Assembly: GCA_021234155.1 (NCBI GenBank)
Contig: JAJEKV010000001.1
Span: 1,115,927-1,179,926, forward strand
DNA: 64,000 nt
Direction: 5' to 3'
Source of the DNA: Isoetes taiwanensis
Taxonomy: Eukaryota > Streptophyta > Lycopodiopsida > Isoetales > Isoetaceae
Position 1 is the first letter of the stretch; each line of letters begins with the position of its first letter. The notes below the pieces were generated by a model. The model saw nothing but the letters and a program-made list of their open reading frames with translations. It searched no databases and was not told where the DNA came from. Of the stretch, positions 1 through 12,345 are shown piece after piece. Position numbers and translations under genes: made by a program.

Positions 1-400
1 TTTGTTATAACGTGTTGCAAAGGGATGAAGAGTACCTTAGAAGTGTAAATTTTGTATGAAATTGATAAACTTTTGATAAACTTAAATGTTGTATTAAGTA
101 AAGGGTTAATAATTACCTTGCGTGGATTAAAGTTATGAAATCATAAGTTAATTGGATAATGAAATGATGCACGTAATGTCTTAAACATTACCTTAGAGTA
201 ATTCTAATAATTAAGATGAAGTAAGTATGTAATTATAGATATTGTAAAATTATCTGAGTTTTAAGGTCACGAAGGCTTGCAACACAAAATTTTTGTTGGA
301 ATGTGTCACCTTAAATAATAATTGTATGTGAAAGTGTTAAATTGTGATAAACTAAATGTTGTGATACTTGTGAGGAGACTAATAAATTACCTTGTTTTAA
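1..400. other. AT-rich flank with degenerate tandem motif, no gene
   Basis: No coding signal. The stretch contains imperfect repeats of a motif of roughly 130-250 bp, built from phrases such as 'gcaacacaaa.tttgtt', 'ataaactaaatgttgt' and 'attaccttagagtaat'. The same phrases recur at 25900-26300 and, more weakly, near 25260-25300 and 6920-6950. It is the host sequence into which the CACTAG-ended transposon inserted. Confidence 0.5.
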
Positions 401-2942
401 CACTAGAGTTGTCCGAAGAAACCATTTAGGTGACCGAGAAATGGTCCACCTACATAAAAGCGATATATCTCACAAGATAAATTTTAATTTTTAAAATATA
501 CCACCACTATTTGAGTCTTCATGATTCTTATGACACAGTGAAATTTCATGACCATTGGATACACCTTTATATTGGTATGGTTGTTCAAACTTTGAAGAAT
601 TTGGCAGTTTTCTGACACTCCTAAAGCGCATTCTTCATTTTCTATAAAAGTGTCTAAACCTTGCTAAATATGAAATTAATTGATGTATTATGATAAAACA
701 TATCAATTTGCATGTTTCCATGTTTTGCCACTATCATTTGATTTTTAATTGAGAATTATGCAAGAAACTATTTTGCTTAAAAATGCTGCATGAGTTCAAA
801 ATTATTTCTCTTTATTATTATAAGTTTTGACTTAGTTTTTGTGACAATGAGTCCTTAACTAGGTAACCTATAGTCCAAAAGAATTTTTTATGTTTATATG
901 TTTTATTAGTATCGTTATTAATTTAAGAAATTATTGTCTGAATTCAAAATAAAAATATGGGTTAAAATTGCTTCAATAAATCCATCCATAAATCTCATAA
1001 GGATAGTAAATGATGCATTCTAATCAACTCTATGTGGAATTTACTTTATCAACATAAATATAGTGTAACTAGGGTATAACCATGGGTTATCTGGATCTAA
1101 GCGAGGCTCTAATATAACAGGATGAACACAAAGAAAGGTTCAAAGTGCATTGATTATACCTTTATAAGTCTAAAACTCAACAATAATGTAGGTAGTGATA
1201 GTTTATTGATGAATAGGGGACAATATCACGAAGTTTAGCCATGACTATAAATAAATAGATCAAAAAAGACTTTTCAGGTACTGTTTTTCTAGTTCATCTC
1301 AAAAATTAACTTATTGCACTATAATTCTTCCATAAGCCTTTTAAATGGGCGCATGTATGATAAAAGGGATATTGAGATCCTTGTTGTGGTCTTATTAGGA
1401 AAAAAAATGAAAAACACCTTACTTTCCAATATTATAAAGGAACTAGACAATATGTGGCTGCTCAAAATGTTGTAGTCTAAGTGGGACTTTTTATGATAAG
1501 GCTACCTTTGTTGGCAATATATATCTCAAATTTCATGTTAGGATAATATATTATATACAAGATTTGAATATAAATAAGCATGGACTATGTATGGGTCGAG
1601 GATTAAACCAAATGGATTGAGAAAATTTCTCTATTTATTTGCATTGGCTCTATTCATTTTTGTTCCCCTCAATAATATTATGATTTCTCATAAATGCAAT
1701 AGATAATCTTTGAAAGGTGTAAAGTGGACTTTCTCATACATTCAAAGTAGCCCTTAACTACTTAATTTTTGTGCTCGTATCACCTTTTAGATAGACAATC
1801 CTCCCTAATCAACAAATGTTATCATATATAATGTGATATAAACTATATTCTAAAGAATTGATTAAGATGATGATGTTCTTAACTTTTAAGCGAGAGGTCA
1901 TGTGGACCAATAATTGGCATCGTCATAGTCATGATCCTAGCTTGATCTTCTTTAGGCATATCTTTTCATATTTTTCCTTGGTTCATCTTGCATTGCTATC
2001 TTAACTTTGGGAAGCTTTGGAAATATGGTGTTTGGCGTTCATTTTCAAGGCACAAATCTAGAGATCAAATATGGAAAATATTTGATGATAACTTGGAACT
2101 AATACTAAAAGTTTAGCCCAAACCTAGCAATAGATATTTTTAGTGATAGAGGGATCTCATGAAATATTAATATCCTCAAATTAGGCGAGATCCAATAAGG
2201 TAAAAGAGTTATTGATTTAAAATGAACACAATGGACGATGTGGTCTTATGTCTACGAAAAAACAGCTGATTGATTTATCATGATGGAATGCCTTTTGCTC
2301 TTTTCTTTACTTGTTTTTCATTGGTTTCATATCCATGTAAAGCATTATATATTACTAATATGCTTGATTGCCCAGTTCTTTGCTGAAGTTTTGTAATCTG
2401 TAAATGATAATCCTGCTGATTCACTTTGGAAACCACGATGTCTTGACTTTGTTCACTCTTAATCTAATGCATGATATCAAGTGTTATATGCAACTCCACT
2501 TTTAATATCTTCTCAACTGTCATGTTAGATCAATAGGCAATATCTCATAGCCAAGACATAAGGCAAGGCTATAAAGAATCTATACTGCGTGAAATCTCTA
2601 TCTATGAGAGAGGTGAACACTTTTATCGTCCATAGATTGTATTCACGACTTTGGAAATAGTTCACAAAGCTTTTATAGACAATGGTTGGTTCATTGGAGC
2701 TTTGCCTGAACAGTAAAGGTACAACCACATCCTTGAAAACCACCCCTTTTTGAGGTTTAATTTCCATTCCATTCATGACATTTGCTTTCCACTAAACCAC
2801 CAAATCAAATCTGGTTTTGTTCATGATACCAATAAGAACTTACATAATATTTTACCTAATGAAGTAAGACCAATTGGTAAGACTAAGGAGAATGGAAAAG
2901 ATAAAGTAATGAAACACATGCAATAAAACTTACATAATGTCA

Positions 2943-3095
2943 TCGATAATTAATAGCAATGGTTGAAAATTCCAAATGCCTACCTCAAGTTCATGTAGCA
3001 ATAGTAATTAATAACAATGGTTTAGAAAATTCCAAATGCCTACCTCAAGTTCATGTAGCAATAATGGTAAAATTTTAAACGCCTACCTCAAAGTT
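2943..3095. repeat. Tandem repeat, about 60-bp unit x ~2.5
   Basis: Three successive phrases contain 'aaaattccaaatgcctacct' followed by 'caagttcatgtagcaata'. The third is diverged ('ttttaaacgcctacctcaaa'). It lies inside Helitron B and is repeated at 28850-28990 in the duplicate copy. Confidence 0.8.
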
Positions 3096-3779
3096 CATGC
3101 ATAAAAGAAACATGGAGTTTTCCTTGGGATGGGTTTTCCCCACCTTGTATATGATCTCTTGTTCATTTTCTAAATATTCAAGTGACAATTTACTTAATAA
3201 AAGAAGAGTATATTTTAAAGCCGTCTTCTATATCCATCTTCTATACCCACATAAGTTTCAAGGATCATCCTCAAGGCCATTTCAAATCACAATTATTAAA
3301 TGCTTGTAGTCAAAGCGTAATTCTGAGTCAAGCATGCAACATCTAATAAAATTCACCCCCATATAACAAAGGCAAAATTCAAAGTTTATTTTATTTTCAA
3401 ATGAACTTTGTGTAGATAATAATATCTTGCATGGTTCAAAACTTAGACAAAAAAATATTTGCATAGAAAAAAATACTTGCACAACATAATCCCACACCCA
3501 GCTAGAAGTAACAATTCACATTAAGGCGTCGGGTGCCAATTTTCCATTTTATGATAGCTAGCATAAGATCCATATTAGCTAGCATAAGATGCGCATCTTG
3601 CAAGTTGTTTGGCTCCACGGGCAATAAAACTTTTCTGAGTCTGCATTATTCTATGTAAAATCATCCACAAAAATGATGATGGATATGTTTCTTCATTGGC
3701 CATATTCAAAACCATCATTTTATCTGCAATAAGTTATAAGGCATCAAGTCAATGCATAAATTATGCTATATATCATTAA

Positions 3780-3908
3780 AAAAAGGTAAAACTGATCGAT
3801 GCTTGGTTTAAGCTTTGTAACTTATGAACATTAAAGCTGTAGAAAAAAAGGTAAAACTAATCGATGTGGTTCAAGCTTTTGTAACTTATAAACATTAAAG
3901 CTTTGTAG
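3780..3908. repeat. Tandem repeat, about 60-bp unit x 2
   Basis: Two consecutive units contain 'aaaaaaggtaaaact', then 'aagctttgtaactta' and 'aacattaaagc'. It is inside Helitron B, with its counterpart at 29690-29815. Confidence 0.75.
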
Positions 3909-4483
3909 ATACTTGTTTCCGAAACCATTTCTTTTGCATTGTGTTGTCTTGTTGCTTGAATCTCAGCTTTTGCTCTCCTTTTTTGTCACCACATTTTAGT
4001 CACCACATAGGATATTAAATATGAGGGATTTGGTAGATTCGCTCCTTCCCACTTAAGCGCCCAATTATATCATAGGCTTTGGATACATAATACAACCAGT
4101 TTGAATAATTGAAGCTAAGTATTTTGCTCGATAGGAGGCCGGAGAGGGCAGGAGAATAACGCTCCTCAAGTGTTCCGTGATAGATGAGATTGAGATAAGT
4201 CCAAGATTTACGAAGGCTCTAACTAAGGCATATTTTCTTCTAGATTCATGATTCAAACCATTGTCAAATAAATAGAGATGTCTTTTTGTGCCCTGGTAGA
4301 GTTCCCATTTTGCCGCTCATTGTGACAAAATCAAGTAGAAACCCTATTAAAAGAACAACTCAAACTTGAATATCTTAGCCATAAGCATCAATCACGATCA
4401 AAGGTCGTTCTTGGATCCTGCCAAATGTCCTCTTTTTCCTTCACCGGTCTTTGTCGATTATTATGTCTAGCTAATTGTGTGAC

Positions 4484-5045
4484 TTAAACATTTTTAGCTC
4501 GATTATAACAAAACTTACATGGAAATCTCATTTCCATTGGACGGCTTAGGGCTCCCAAGGATATTTCCCTTGCAATCTTTGGTCTTGAAGCGAGAATACA
4601 ACAAAATTGGAAATAGTGAGACTCTTTTTGAATAGTCGGCGTCTTGAGCAAGCTGCCATCACAAAAATATGTGTCGCATTGTCGCGAGGCGAAAACCACG
4701 GAACAAAGGGTGCTTAGCTCTCTTGAAGAAAAACTCTTTTGTTTTTATTTTAATTGATCAATATGGGCGCCGCGAGGAGCTCACAAAGCCAAAAGCCTAC
4801 CACGGTTTTTGATACGCCATAACTTCGGTACTGGCGGATGGCACCTCAACCCTCGCCTCAGCGTCTTCTCATCAGTTAGAGTGAAAACTTTCTTCCGCGC
4901 CCGATTACAAATCATTGATTTCTTAATAAACCTTTGCCTCATTGCACAAAGCTGTCTCTCACTTTATCTTAATGGAAGCTCCTCATGGTGTGATCAGCTC
5001 TGCATTGCTTTTCCACGGTTGCCAGAGGAGAATTTCCATTAATTG
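4484..5045 (-). pseudogene. Coding-like captured fragment in Helitron B, copy 1
   Basis: On the minus strand, which is also the Helitron sense strand, 4699-4484 can be read as protein-like sequence (TYFCDGSLLKT..., then ISLGALSRPMEMRFPCK). It ends at a good splice donor (CAT/GTAAGTT). The counterpart at 30419-30966 gives a 91-residue open frame rich in charged residues, which is broken here. I do not recognise the family. Gene-fragment capture is well known for plant Helitrons, so a captured multi-exon host fragment is a reasonable inference, but homology was not tested. Confidence 0.35.
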
Positions 5046-5054
5046 TTTGCTCAT

Positions 5055-5262
5055 ATGAAGTTTTGAAATTTTGATTTTCGCGAGTGAATCTCCAGCTTGC
5101 AATTTATGTCAAGACTCTATGCTAGTTGTTCTCTATTACGCAAAGGAAGCTTCTCTCACTTCTAAATAGTAAAAATTTTTGATTTTTGAGAGTGAATCTC
5201 CAACTTGCAATTTATAATGCAAGGCTCTATGCTGATTCTCTATTACGTGAAGGAAGCTTCCA
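5055..5262. repeat. Tandem repeat, about 105-115-bp unit x 2
   Basis: Two units share 'gagtgaatctccarcttgca', 'ctctatgct' and 'aaggaagctt'. The counterpart is at 30995-31195. The two copies differ in phrases such as 'ctattacgcaaagg' versus 'ctattctgcaaagg', an example of the CAG/CTG-word discordance described in the findings. Confidence 0.75.
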
Positions 5263-6859
5263 AATAATGGCGAGGGATGCTACATGAGGAATGAATGGAG
5301 GATAAGAACAAGCGCAAGACCCCACAACATATCTCAAACTATCAAAATGGAAGAAACATGCAAACATAAAACATTAATGCATTAGCGTCAAACTATGAGT
5401 AGCTATGCCATGAATTAATAGATTCTCTAAGCATACATTTATTTAAGTTTTGAGAGCACAATTAAGGCACATGCCATAGATGTCAACAAACAAAAACTTC
5501 TACTTGCCTCGCCATAGAAAATCCATGGGGCCAATATTTTTGCAAATCATGCGGGCCTCTAAGAAAAAAGCTATACCTTATTTGAGCTATAAGCCCTCAT
5601 TTCATCAAAGTAAAGAAATTTTGCTTCCTGTTTTGCTTTGCGGAGACGGAACTTCAAACACCTTGATTTCTAATCTATGATCTACGAATTTACGGACAAT
5701 TATTCTTTCTACATGCACACAAATCGGCATTTGCGAGAAAAAGTTGTAAATAGAGGTTCATAGCCAAAATCTGAATATATAAATATTATGGTGATATGAA
5801 TTGGATATTAAGATTGAGGAGACAATTTCCTAAAGAGGCGCCCTCGCCCGATTTTGATTCTTGATGGCATGGCGGTTATAAAGAATACTTAATTTCTTGA
5901 TGGCATGGAGCTCGAAGTTAATGTTGGTAGCGAGAAGCGGTTTTAAAACCTAGGAAGATTAAGTGATAAGTCCAGCTGCTAAGTTAGTAGCATTATGCAA
6001 TGAAATATCGTGTTTGTTCCACCCTAAATGCAACGTGCAATGCGGTAGAAAGGATTCCGACTATAACTCATATTTTAAGCCCGGAAATTGAAATAAGCGT
6101 GGAAAAATGCTTTACAGTCCAAGATTGGACGATCGACCATCCGATAGCTAAGATCTTATCTCCTGAAGTCTAGATTAGAGCGGGGATGCAACACCCTATA
6201 ACATTATAATATAGGATTTTTCAATGACATACTATTTCAATAAATTTCTTTCAAATATAACAAAATAGACATCAATTAAAGTTGCTTAAAAGTGTTATTA
6301 TAAGTTAAAATTTTGAACTTCAAATTACATTAACAAATATTTTTTATGCATGGACCAATTAGTCAAGTACTTATATACCAAATTTGAGTAAAAAAATCAT
6401 TTTTCATGCAAAAGTTATAGAATTTTAATTGAAAGCGACCTTGGGAACCATTATTGGTCCACGAGAAGGCCGAGAAAAACTGTTTTGACCACAGCATGTT
6501 TGGTAGCTATATCTTCCTTTCTAGACTTGGTTGGAACAAGGTTTTTTTTGTAGTAATCCTTATCTCGTATAGAAAATATCATTATAATGAAAAAAATAAA
6601 AAAAATCCTTTTATTGAGGGCCAGGTTTTACATTATGTAAACATGAAACAAAGCGGACTTGACCCCCTTGATTCACCTAAACATAACTTTCAATTTTGGG
6701 GGTATATGCATTTTTTTAACTATTTTCTGTGCAACATGACTGCCATATATTAACATGTAGAAAGGTTTAACTGAATTTTATGTCATTGATTTTATATGAA
6801 TTTTAAAAACGAACTGTACAAATGAACCATTTATGGTCCATCAAGGGACAACTCTAGTG

Positions 6860-7250
6860 TTAATAGGATTCTGATTTGACAAGTTATTTGATAATGTAAT
6901 GGGCGTAATAATGATTTAAAAATATTACCTTAAGGTAATCTTAATAAATGTGTTAGTATTATGAGTATAGTATATTGTATGCATCGGGTTGATTGCGGAG
7001 GTTAGGGAAGATTCCAAGGTGGGGAGACTCCGCGATCTGCGCGGACGACATCATTTCAAAGTGGGGAGAATGTAGCGTTCCGGTCACGATATCGGTCTCA
7101 AGGCGTATCACCGTACTTGCGAAAATCATCGCATTACCGCCCAGCCAGATCAATGTCAACGATGTCGCGCGTGTACCCAAGCAAAGGTAAGCCCTGGGGG
7201 CAACTTTGCAATGGTGCACACTTAACAATCTTGGCGCGCTTTTAGACCTT
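6860..7250. other. Intervening sequence between TIR element and LTR, no gene
   Basis: Immediately after the transposon the host sequence resumes ('gatttgacaagttatttgat'). It then becomes more GC-rich from about 6980. The equivalent stretch of copy 2 (32790-33330) is longer and only patchily alignable ('gattccaa', 'gtgtacccaagcaa'). Open frames here overlap on both strands and look incidental. No promoter or RNA gene is recognised. Confidence 0.4.
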
Positions 7251-7629
7251 TAACCCATTAAAGGTAGACCAAAGTCATGAAACCCTAAACCTAGCGATAG
7301 CCTACATAAGGCGCAAACCCTAACTTTCCTTTTGCCCTGGACCTTAGGGCTCCGATTCGGCGAGGAGTCAATTCCAACTCCCACGATCGTCCGGTGCGCT
7401 GACTTGTCGGATCGTCCTCCATCCACATTTCAAAGCGAGCGAGACATGGACACCTTTGGATCGAGGAGGAGTGAACCGGGGATCGGTGTTTGGTTCGATC
7501 AAATAGCATAAACCTTACTCTAGCGAATGATGGGTTTAGCCTATTAGATCACCCCTAGCAATAAAGTAGATCCAGAGATTGACCTAACTAAAGAACCCTA
7601 ACTCTATGAGATAGATTAGTTCTTTATTA

Positions 7630-10488
7630 TCTTATATTATAATGTTGTGTAATGGACCAGCCTAATGTGGGCCGGCTTAGATCTATTTGGGCCCGCGTGG
7701 CATCATCGGCACATTCTTCCAAAACTATCTTCTAGGTAAAAGTTATCCAAGAGCATGGCGGCCATGTTGCAAAAACTAAGCTCACTTTGAATCAATCTTC
7801 TACCTTGAGGTTGAAGAGATAGTCCAAGATGGTCGGAAATTGAAGCTTTAGTTCCAGATAGTCAAGATAGGATATATAGGATCATTCGGTGGGTCGGAGG
7901 CGAGCGGGGACTAGGGTTTTGTTGGGCCATTTAGCGTCCACGGAGATAGCCGCAGGGAGGCATTTTGTTTCAGCTTCCTTAGGAGTCTTTGTTTGTATCG
8001 ATTTGGAAGGATGCGGTACCCACATGCCAAGAATGCATGTTTTATTAGGGGTTGAATCTAAACCTTGTGTCTTTGGTTAAGCTTCTCGTGTTGTAGCCGA
8101 GTCCTCTATCGACAATCTTTTGCCAACTTGCGTATCTTATAAAACTTATCACGATTTTTCTATCTTATATACGTTCTCCTATCTGAGGAGGAAAGATAAC
8201 CCGGCACAAAAACACTTGAGGTAGCTTTCTCTGCGCCTTACACTTTGTTACGGCACTTAGAAACCGCAGTGGCAACCCTTCTGACTTTGTGATCTACGAG
8301 GATTTTAGTCTTGAATTGCACTCGCTCAAGCGCGGCCGAGATGATTTGAGCAAGATTTGGCTGAGAAAAATACTCCGTTCTTGCATCTCAACCCGCGAGT
8401 AATTTGTGTTTACCAAAGACCCTTTGTTGGATGATGATACCATCGGCCTTGAAAATTTCTTTTTTGCCTCTGGAAGGATGGAAGAGGCAGTCTTGGTCCT
8501 CCCGAAGAGAAAACTCAAGAAGAGCAGATTTAGTTCGGACTGAGGAGCATCTGGGGTGGAGATAAAATGTTGGGTTGCCCACGAGATGATGTTGTGGGCT
8601 TGTAGATATTAGTCACGAGGGAAGAGCTTGAAATTGCGGTGTGTTGTGGCTTTAAAAGATATGAGCGTGATGCAAATAGGGTAGGGTTGATCACGGAAGT
8701 GCGTGCCAAAAGGAGGTCAAGGAAGATGGCATTTCATGAGAATAATCTGGCGGTTACACTAGCGGTTCTTTGGGCCAATCTTTGCTTAAGATGCGGCTAA
8801 AAAATTTAGGATCACGGGGACCACGGATGCTCGTTTGCTGCTATCTGGCACAAGTTAAGATAGCTTGAAAATGGCAATACGGTAGAACCGGGCGCCATTC
8901 AAGCTATCTTAAGGTTATCTCGAGGATGGTTCCTGCATTACTGCATGAATGAAGAAATAAACCTATGTTGCTACATGAAAGAATTACGCCTTTTCTTTGG
9001 AGTAAAACATGAAAAGTATGGATTAACGCTTCCACAATGCGGTGCCAAGCTGTTTCCCGTGGTTGTGCTAGAAGCCATTTAATGTGGATGGGATTCAAAA
9101 TCACTCGAATAGATTCATGTCGGCGGATATTGAGTCGTAACACTATTTGACAAATAAAGGTATGTTGTGGGAAAGGTCTATTTGTAAGAAGGCGATTTGA
9201 ACTCAATGCATGGAAAGCATATGGCTATGACTCTTTACATTAATTATTAAATTTGAAAGATAAAAACGCCCCTTTTTGCTATATGTAGGACAATAATGGT
9301 AGTCAATCAACATTTTGATCCACATACCTTCTTCTTGCGATGTGTTTTGAACAAAAAAATTCTATGTGAAAATCGACGTTCTGTATCTTTAATGTGGCCA
9401 CTCATCGCTCCTTCAGCCTGCTATTTCTTCCTTAGGTTTATCTTAACCAATTATTATCAGCACATAATGTTGCAAACTGAAACTGGTAAATAACGTATAT
9501 GTGCTTGGTTCGATTTTGAGGTTATGACTCTTTGAGCCTCCTATCTTCTCTTGGATTATAAGGTCTGTGATTATACTATACTCGGTATAATAGGGTTATC
9601 TGCATAGGCATCCTCTTTCTAGCTAATTGTTAGAGAGAAAGCATGCCCATGCGGACGGAAATTATTATTTGCGAGGGATTCTTGGGTGTTTCCATGCAAT
9701 CGGTTTGCATCTTTCGTGAAGCGAAGAATTATGCATATCAGGCCAAAGGCTTTCCATCTAAGTGCTATGGTGGTGCAAATCGGGCCAAGGCTTCCCATCT
9801 AAGTGCTATGGTGGTGCAAATGGAACAAAGTCTTTCCATCTGTGTGTTTGTTTGCCAATAAATTCCTCTTATGTATTCTACTTTATCATCAATGGAGGAG
9901 GTATTTGGGCAACCCGGTGAATCAAAGGTTTGTATGGCCCTTAATTTCATATCTCACATTTATCGAGAGCCTCATGGAGCAACAAACAATATGGCGCAAT
10001 TTCATATCTCACATTTATATCGAGGCCTCATGGGCACAACAAACAAACATCGATTGCATTAGCCTCATGGGCACAACAAACAAAAGATCGATTGCATTAG
10101 CGGGAGGTAAGATGAAACAAAAGCGCTTCTCCTTTTCTGACAATGCGAGACTTAATTCTTGGGTTGCTTCAACTTGCAACCACAATTCACAGTTATGTTG
10201 TATATTGGCATACAAGCAATAAGATCATAATAAGATCATATTGATATGGCCCGATTAATGTAGTTGGAATGATCTTTAACATTTTTTAAAATTGCTTATA
10301 GCAATGCATAAAAATGAAGTGATGATATTGGAAAGTTCATTCAATGCTATAAAATGGATAGTTCTATATCCAAGGTGAAAAACATTGAGCATTAGAAAAA
10401 CATTGTCTTTTTAGCATTGTCCAAGCTTTTTTAACAATCTTTGTCTACAATCACATGTAAAGCCCACCAGCGATGGGCAATTTACTAG
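7630..10488 (+). mobile_element. Non-autonomous Helitron A, copy 1 (2859 bp)
   Basis: It starts TCTTATATTATAATGTTGTG after host A (7629). It ends with the hairpin GCCCACCAGCGATGGGC (10462-10478), a 6-nt spacer AATTTA and CTAG (10485-10488), followed by host T. These are the textbook Helitron signatures: 5' TC, a 3' hairpin shortly before CTRR, insertion between A and T, and no target-site duplication. The Helitron-free LTR at 18864/18865 joins the two flanks exactly, base for base. No RepHel open frame is present. The cargo has coding-like scraps near 8300-8850 and several short tandem repeats (9745-10090). Confidence 0.9.
9740..10095. repeat. Short tandem repeats within Helitron A
   Basis: A unit of about 43 bp containing 'ccatctaagtgctatggtgg' is repeated about 2.5 times (9745-9842). 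Further on, 'atttcatatctcacatttat' occurs twice and 'cctcatgggcacaacaaaca' twice (9945-10090). Equivalent arrays sit at 36150-36500. Such minisatellites are common inside plant Helitrons. Confidence 0.75.
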
Positions 10489-11400
10489 TTTATTATGTTG
10501 ATATGATGGGTGGATGGATTACGTGAACTCATTGTATGGGAAGGGGGTAGAGACTTAAAGCTTAGTAGATGATGCTCCTAGTTAGTCCCTCTTAGTGCAT
10601 TACTAGATTTATTTTATTGTACAAGAACCCCACACAGTTGTGGGTGAAGGGGCGAGGCCCGGCTTAGAATGAGGTTAGGTGTTAGACCCTTGGCCGATCC
10701 CTCACGGTGTGTAAGGCCTAGGGATCGAGTGACTAGGTGCAATGGCTTGCCAGCGGAGTGTGGGTAAGGCATGGGCTCGACACCGTGGGGTGGAGTTCAC
10801 CTTCCGATGGGTTAAAAGTCGAATAAGGCGGTGGCCCTCTAGTCACCTGGGTCAGCATGTAAGATCTCCCGGAGGGGTGAGCCCTATGCGCCCCATCGGG
10901 ACTGGGAGATGTAACCAGGGAATAGCCCCTTTGGCTATGCCGCGGTCAGGAGTCCCAACACTTTTCAACCTACTGCGCAAAGTGTGCGCGAGGGGGGAGG
11001 CGGATGGGTGGACAACCCAATGCCATGTTCTTATGCGGCCCAATCCATTGTCATGATTAAATGCGCAATGAACTCACGGGAGGCCCAAGCTTGTCGGTCT
11101 ATCCACGTGTGCGAGCCTTGGGTAGGAACTTCCTTTGTATTGTCTTTGATCTTTGTCTATCTGCGGATATGTGGTGAGCCATCCTTGAGATGGTCATGAT
11201 GTGCTTTGATGTATATGTACTTACATATGTTTACGCTTCCGCGACTAGGTAGGCCAGGAGGCGGGGTAAAATGCCCGCCTTCATTCTTCCCCTTTGGATT
11301 GCGATGATGTGTGGAGGGCCTTGTATCGCGTGGGCTGGTATAGGGGATGAACTCTGTTTGTATCACGATGGGTGCAAAGTATATGAGTAGGGGCGTCACA

Positions 11401-12345
11401 TCACCTATTGAGGGAGTCATATCTACTACCATGGGGAGTTTACTCCCACCTTCTACCATTTTCAAAATATTGTATATTTGAGAAAATATTCTATTTTTTC
11501 TTGAGATGCTTACCACGAGCATCTAGAACATGCCTGAGTCACCCCAGTGTGAATATGCCCAAACCAAAGGGGTTTTAGGGGAATTCTAATTTAAAGGTTA
11601 AGATGTAATGGTTTTGTGTTAAATAATGTTAGCGTAGTTATCGTTGGTGTAGTTATATTTAAAAAATAAAATTAGACCCTTTGGGTCCTAACAAAAAGCA
11701 AACATGGTAAGCTTTAAAAATTTAGTCATAACATCATTTAAAACAATAGTTCTTCATTGTTTGATGAAGAATTCATGTACATGCATGCAATGGCAAGTGA
11801 CCTTTCTCCGTCCTTCACATATATCATTATAAAACATAATAAGTATACATTTAGAATGAATAATGGTATTATTATTATATTCCAATAAAAAAAACACAAG
11901 CTTAGGGGGTTCACATGCAGCGATTAATTGGGAGAGGGGCCTGTTATACCCTTTGCATATTGGTGATGATGTGATGGTGGGCATATACATGGCCAGTGAA
12001 GGCGCGATGGTGCATGTGAATCCGGCCTTAACAGCGAATGAAGTGGAGATGTTTTATCTTTGAGGATTTCCACATGAAAGTCATCTCACTTATTGGATCT
12101 GATGAATAAAAATGTGAAGAGAGGTTGCAAGACAATACTTGATATTTTAGGAAGTCAATGCTTGGAGAAGAAGATTTAATATTTGTGCGCTCCCTATGCG
12201 AAGGACATCATGATATCAACATTTCATACAAATAACTTCAAAGATATGAAATCACTATTTCATACGAGGATAACTAACGAGATAAATGCTTAGGCATACC
12301 TAGGTCTGTCGGTTGGGTGCCCATGGGTTGGTGTTGAACTATGTC
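11401..12345. other. Tail of duplication copy 1, no gene recognised
   Basis: A/T-rich sequence shared with 37824-38785. It begins 'tcacctattgagg', where a primer binding site would be expected if this were a 5' LTR, and none is present. It includes the dispersed repeat at 11536-11700. An open frame at 11863-12063 is short, is not preserved in copy 2, and I do not regard it as a gene. Confidence 0.5.
11536..11700 (+). repeat. Dispersed repeat family R1 (GTCACCCC...AAACCAAAGGGG)
   Basis: The sequence gagtcacccc-(gtgtgaatatg)-cccaaaccaaaggggttt, followed by a T/G-rich tail with 'ggtttgtgtta' and 'gaccctttgggtcc', recurs at 37960-38120 (same strand). It also recurs in reverse complement at 15790-15975 and 57931-58190. 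The order of conserved blocks is the same in all four. It may be the end of an unrecognised element. No coding is seen. Confidence 0.6.

Larger units (their letters stand above)
2355..6216 (-). mobile_element. Non-autonomous Helitron B, copy 1
   Basis: This corresponds to the clearer copy at 28258-32141. The right boundary (Helitron 5' end, minus strand) reads TCCTATATTATAATGTTATA next to host T. The left boundary is degraded here: the copy 2 hairpin and CTAG appear as 'ctaatatgcttgattgccca', keeping only part of the stem. Whether this is real decay or base-calling error is unknown. The insertion is confirmed because the related transposon at 53-55.6 kb has none of this interior. No Rep/helicase coding is visible. 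The cargo holds several short tandem repeats and coding-like pieces. Confidence 0.75.
401..6859. mobile_element. Non-autonomous TIR DNA transposon (CACTAG ends, TTAA flanks), copy 1, with Helitron B inside
   Basis: The left end reads CACTAGAGTTGTCC and the right end GGGACAACTCTAGTG, a near-perfect terminal inverted repeat of about 15 bp. TTAA lies on both sides (397-400 and 6860-6863). Removing the nested Helitron (2355-6216) leaves about 2.6 kb. That is the same length as the related element inside the exostosin gene at 53007-55642, so the family size is well supported. I see no transposase reading frame, so it is non-autonomous. The CACTA start suggests the CMC/EnSpm superfamily, but those make 3-bp duplications. 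The flanks here fit a TTAA target (piggyBac- or Sola3-like) or a longer palindromic end. Superfamily is left open. Confidence 0.85.
7250..11400 (+). mobile_element. LTR (probable Ty3/gypsy type), copy 1, interrupted by Helitron A
   Basis: This matches the LTR that precedes a primer binding site at 18587-19794. Shared blocks run from 'gaggagtcaattccaactcc' through 'gaagggggtagagactta' and 'ggcatgggctcgacac' to 'atatgagtagggg'. The end is placed at 'gggcgtcaca' (11400). No primer binding site follows, so this is a solo LTR or a 3' LTR. The start is uncertain and is inferred from the roughly 1.3-kb length of the related repeat near 48 kb. Without the 2859-bp Helitron the LTR is about 1.3 kb. The Ty3/gypsy assignment rests on overall look only, because no pol is visible. 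Confidence 0.6.
1..12345. repeat. Large direct duplication, copy 1 (left end outside window)
   Basis: From base 1 this sequence matches, in order and orientation, the block at 25916-38785. Both contain the same AT-rich flank, TIR transposon, nested Helitron B, LTR, nested Helitron A and A/T-rich tail. The match ends near 12345: both copies share the words ending in 'actatgtcatcaat' and then diverge (12346 versus 38786). The left limit is not visible because the window starts inside it. Most differences are 1-4 base indels or swaps, except 6920-7250, where alignment to copy 2 is poor. It may be a true recent segmental duplication or a redundant assembly join of two haplotypes. I cannot tell which from one window. 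Confidence 0.9.

Noticed and set aside
6959-7228. Overlapping open frames on both strands near 7 kb
   Set aside because: They are not preserved in the duplicate copy, have no domain, and lie in a poorly aligned, probably error-rich stretch.
7630-10488. Helitron A as a hAT element with an 8-bp TTTATTAT duplication
   Set aside because: The apparent TTATTAT repeats are already both present in the unoccupied LTR. The ends lack inverted repeats, while TC, hairpin, CTAG and A|T fit Helitron exactly.
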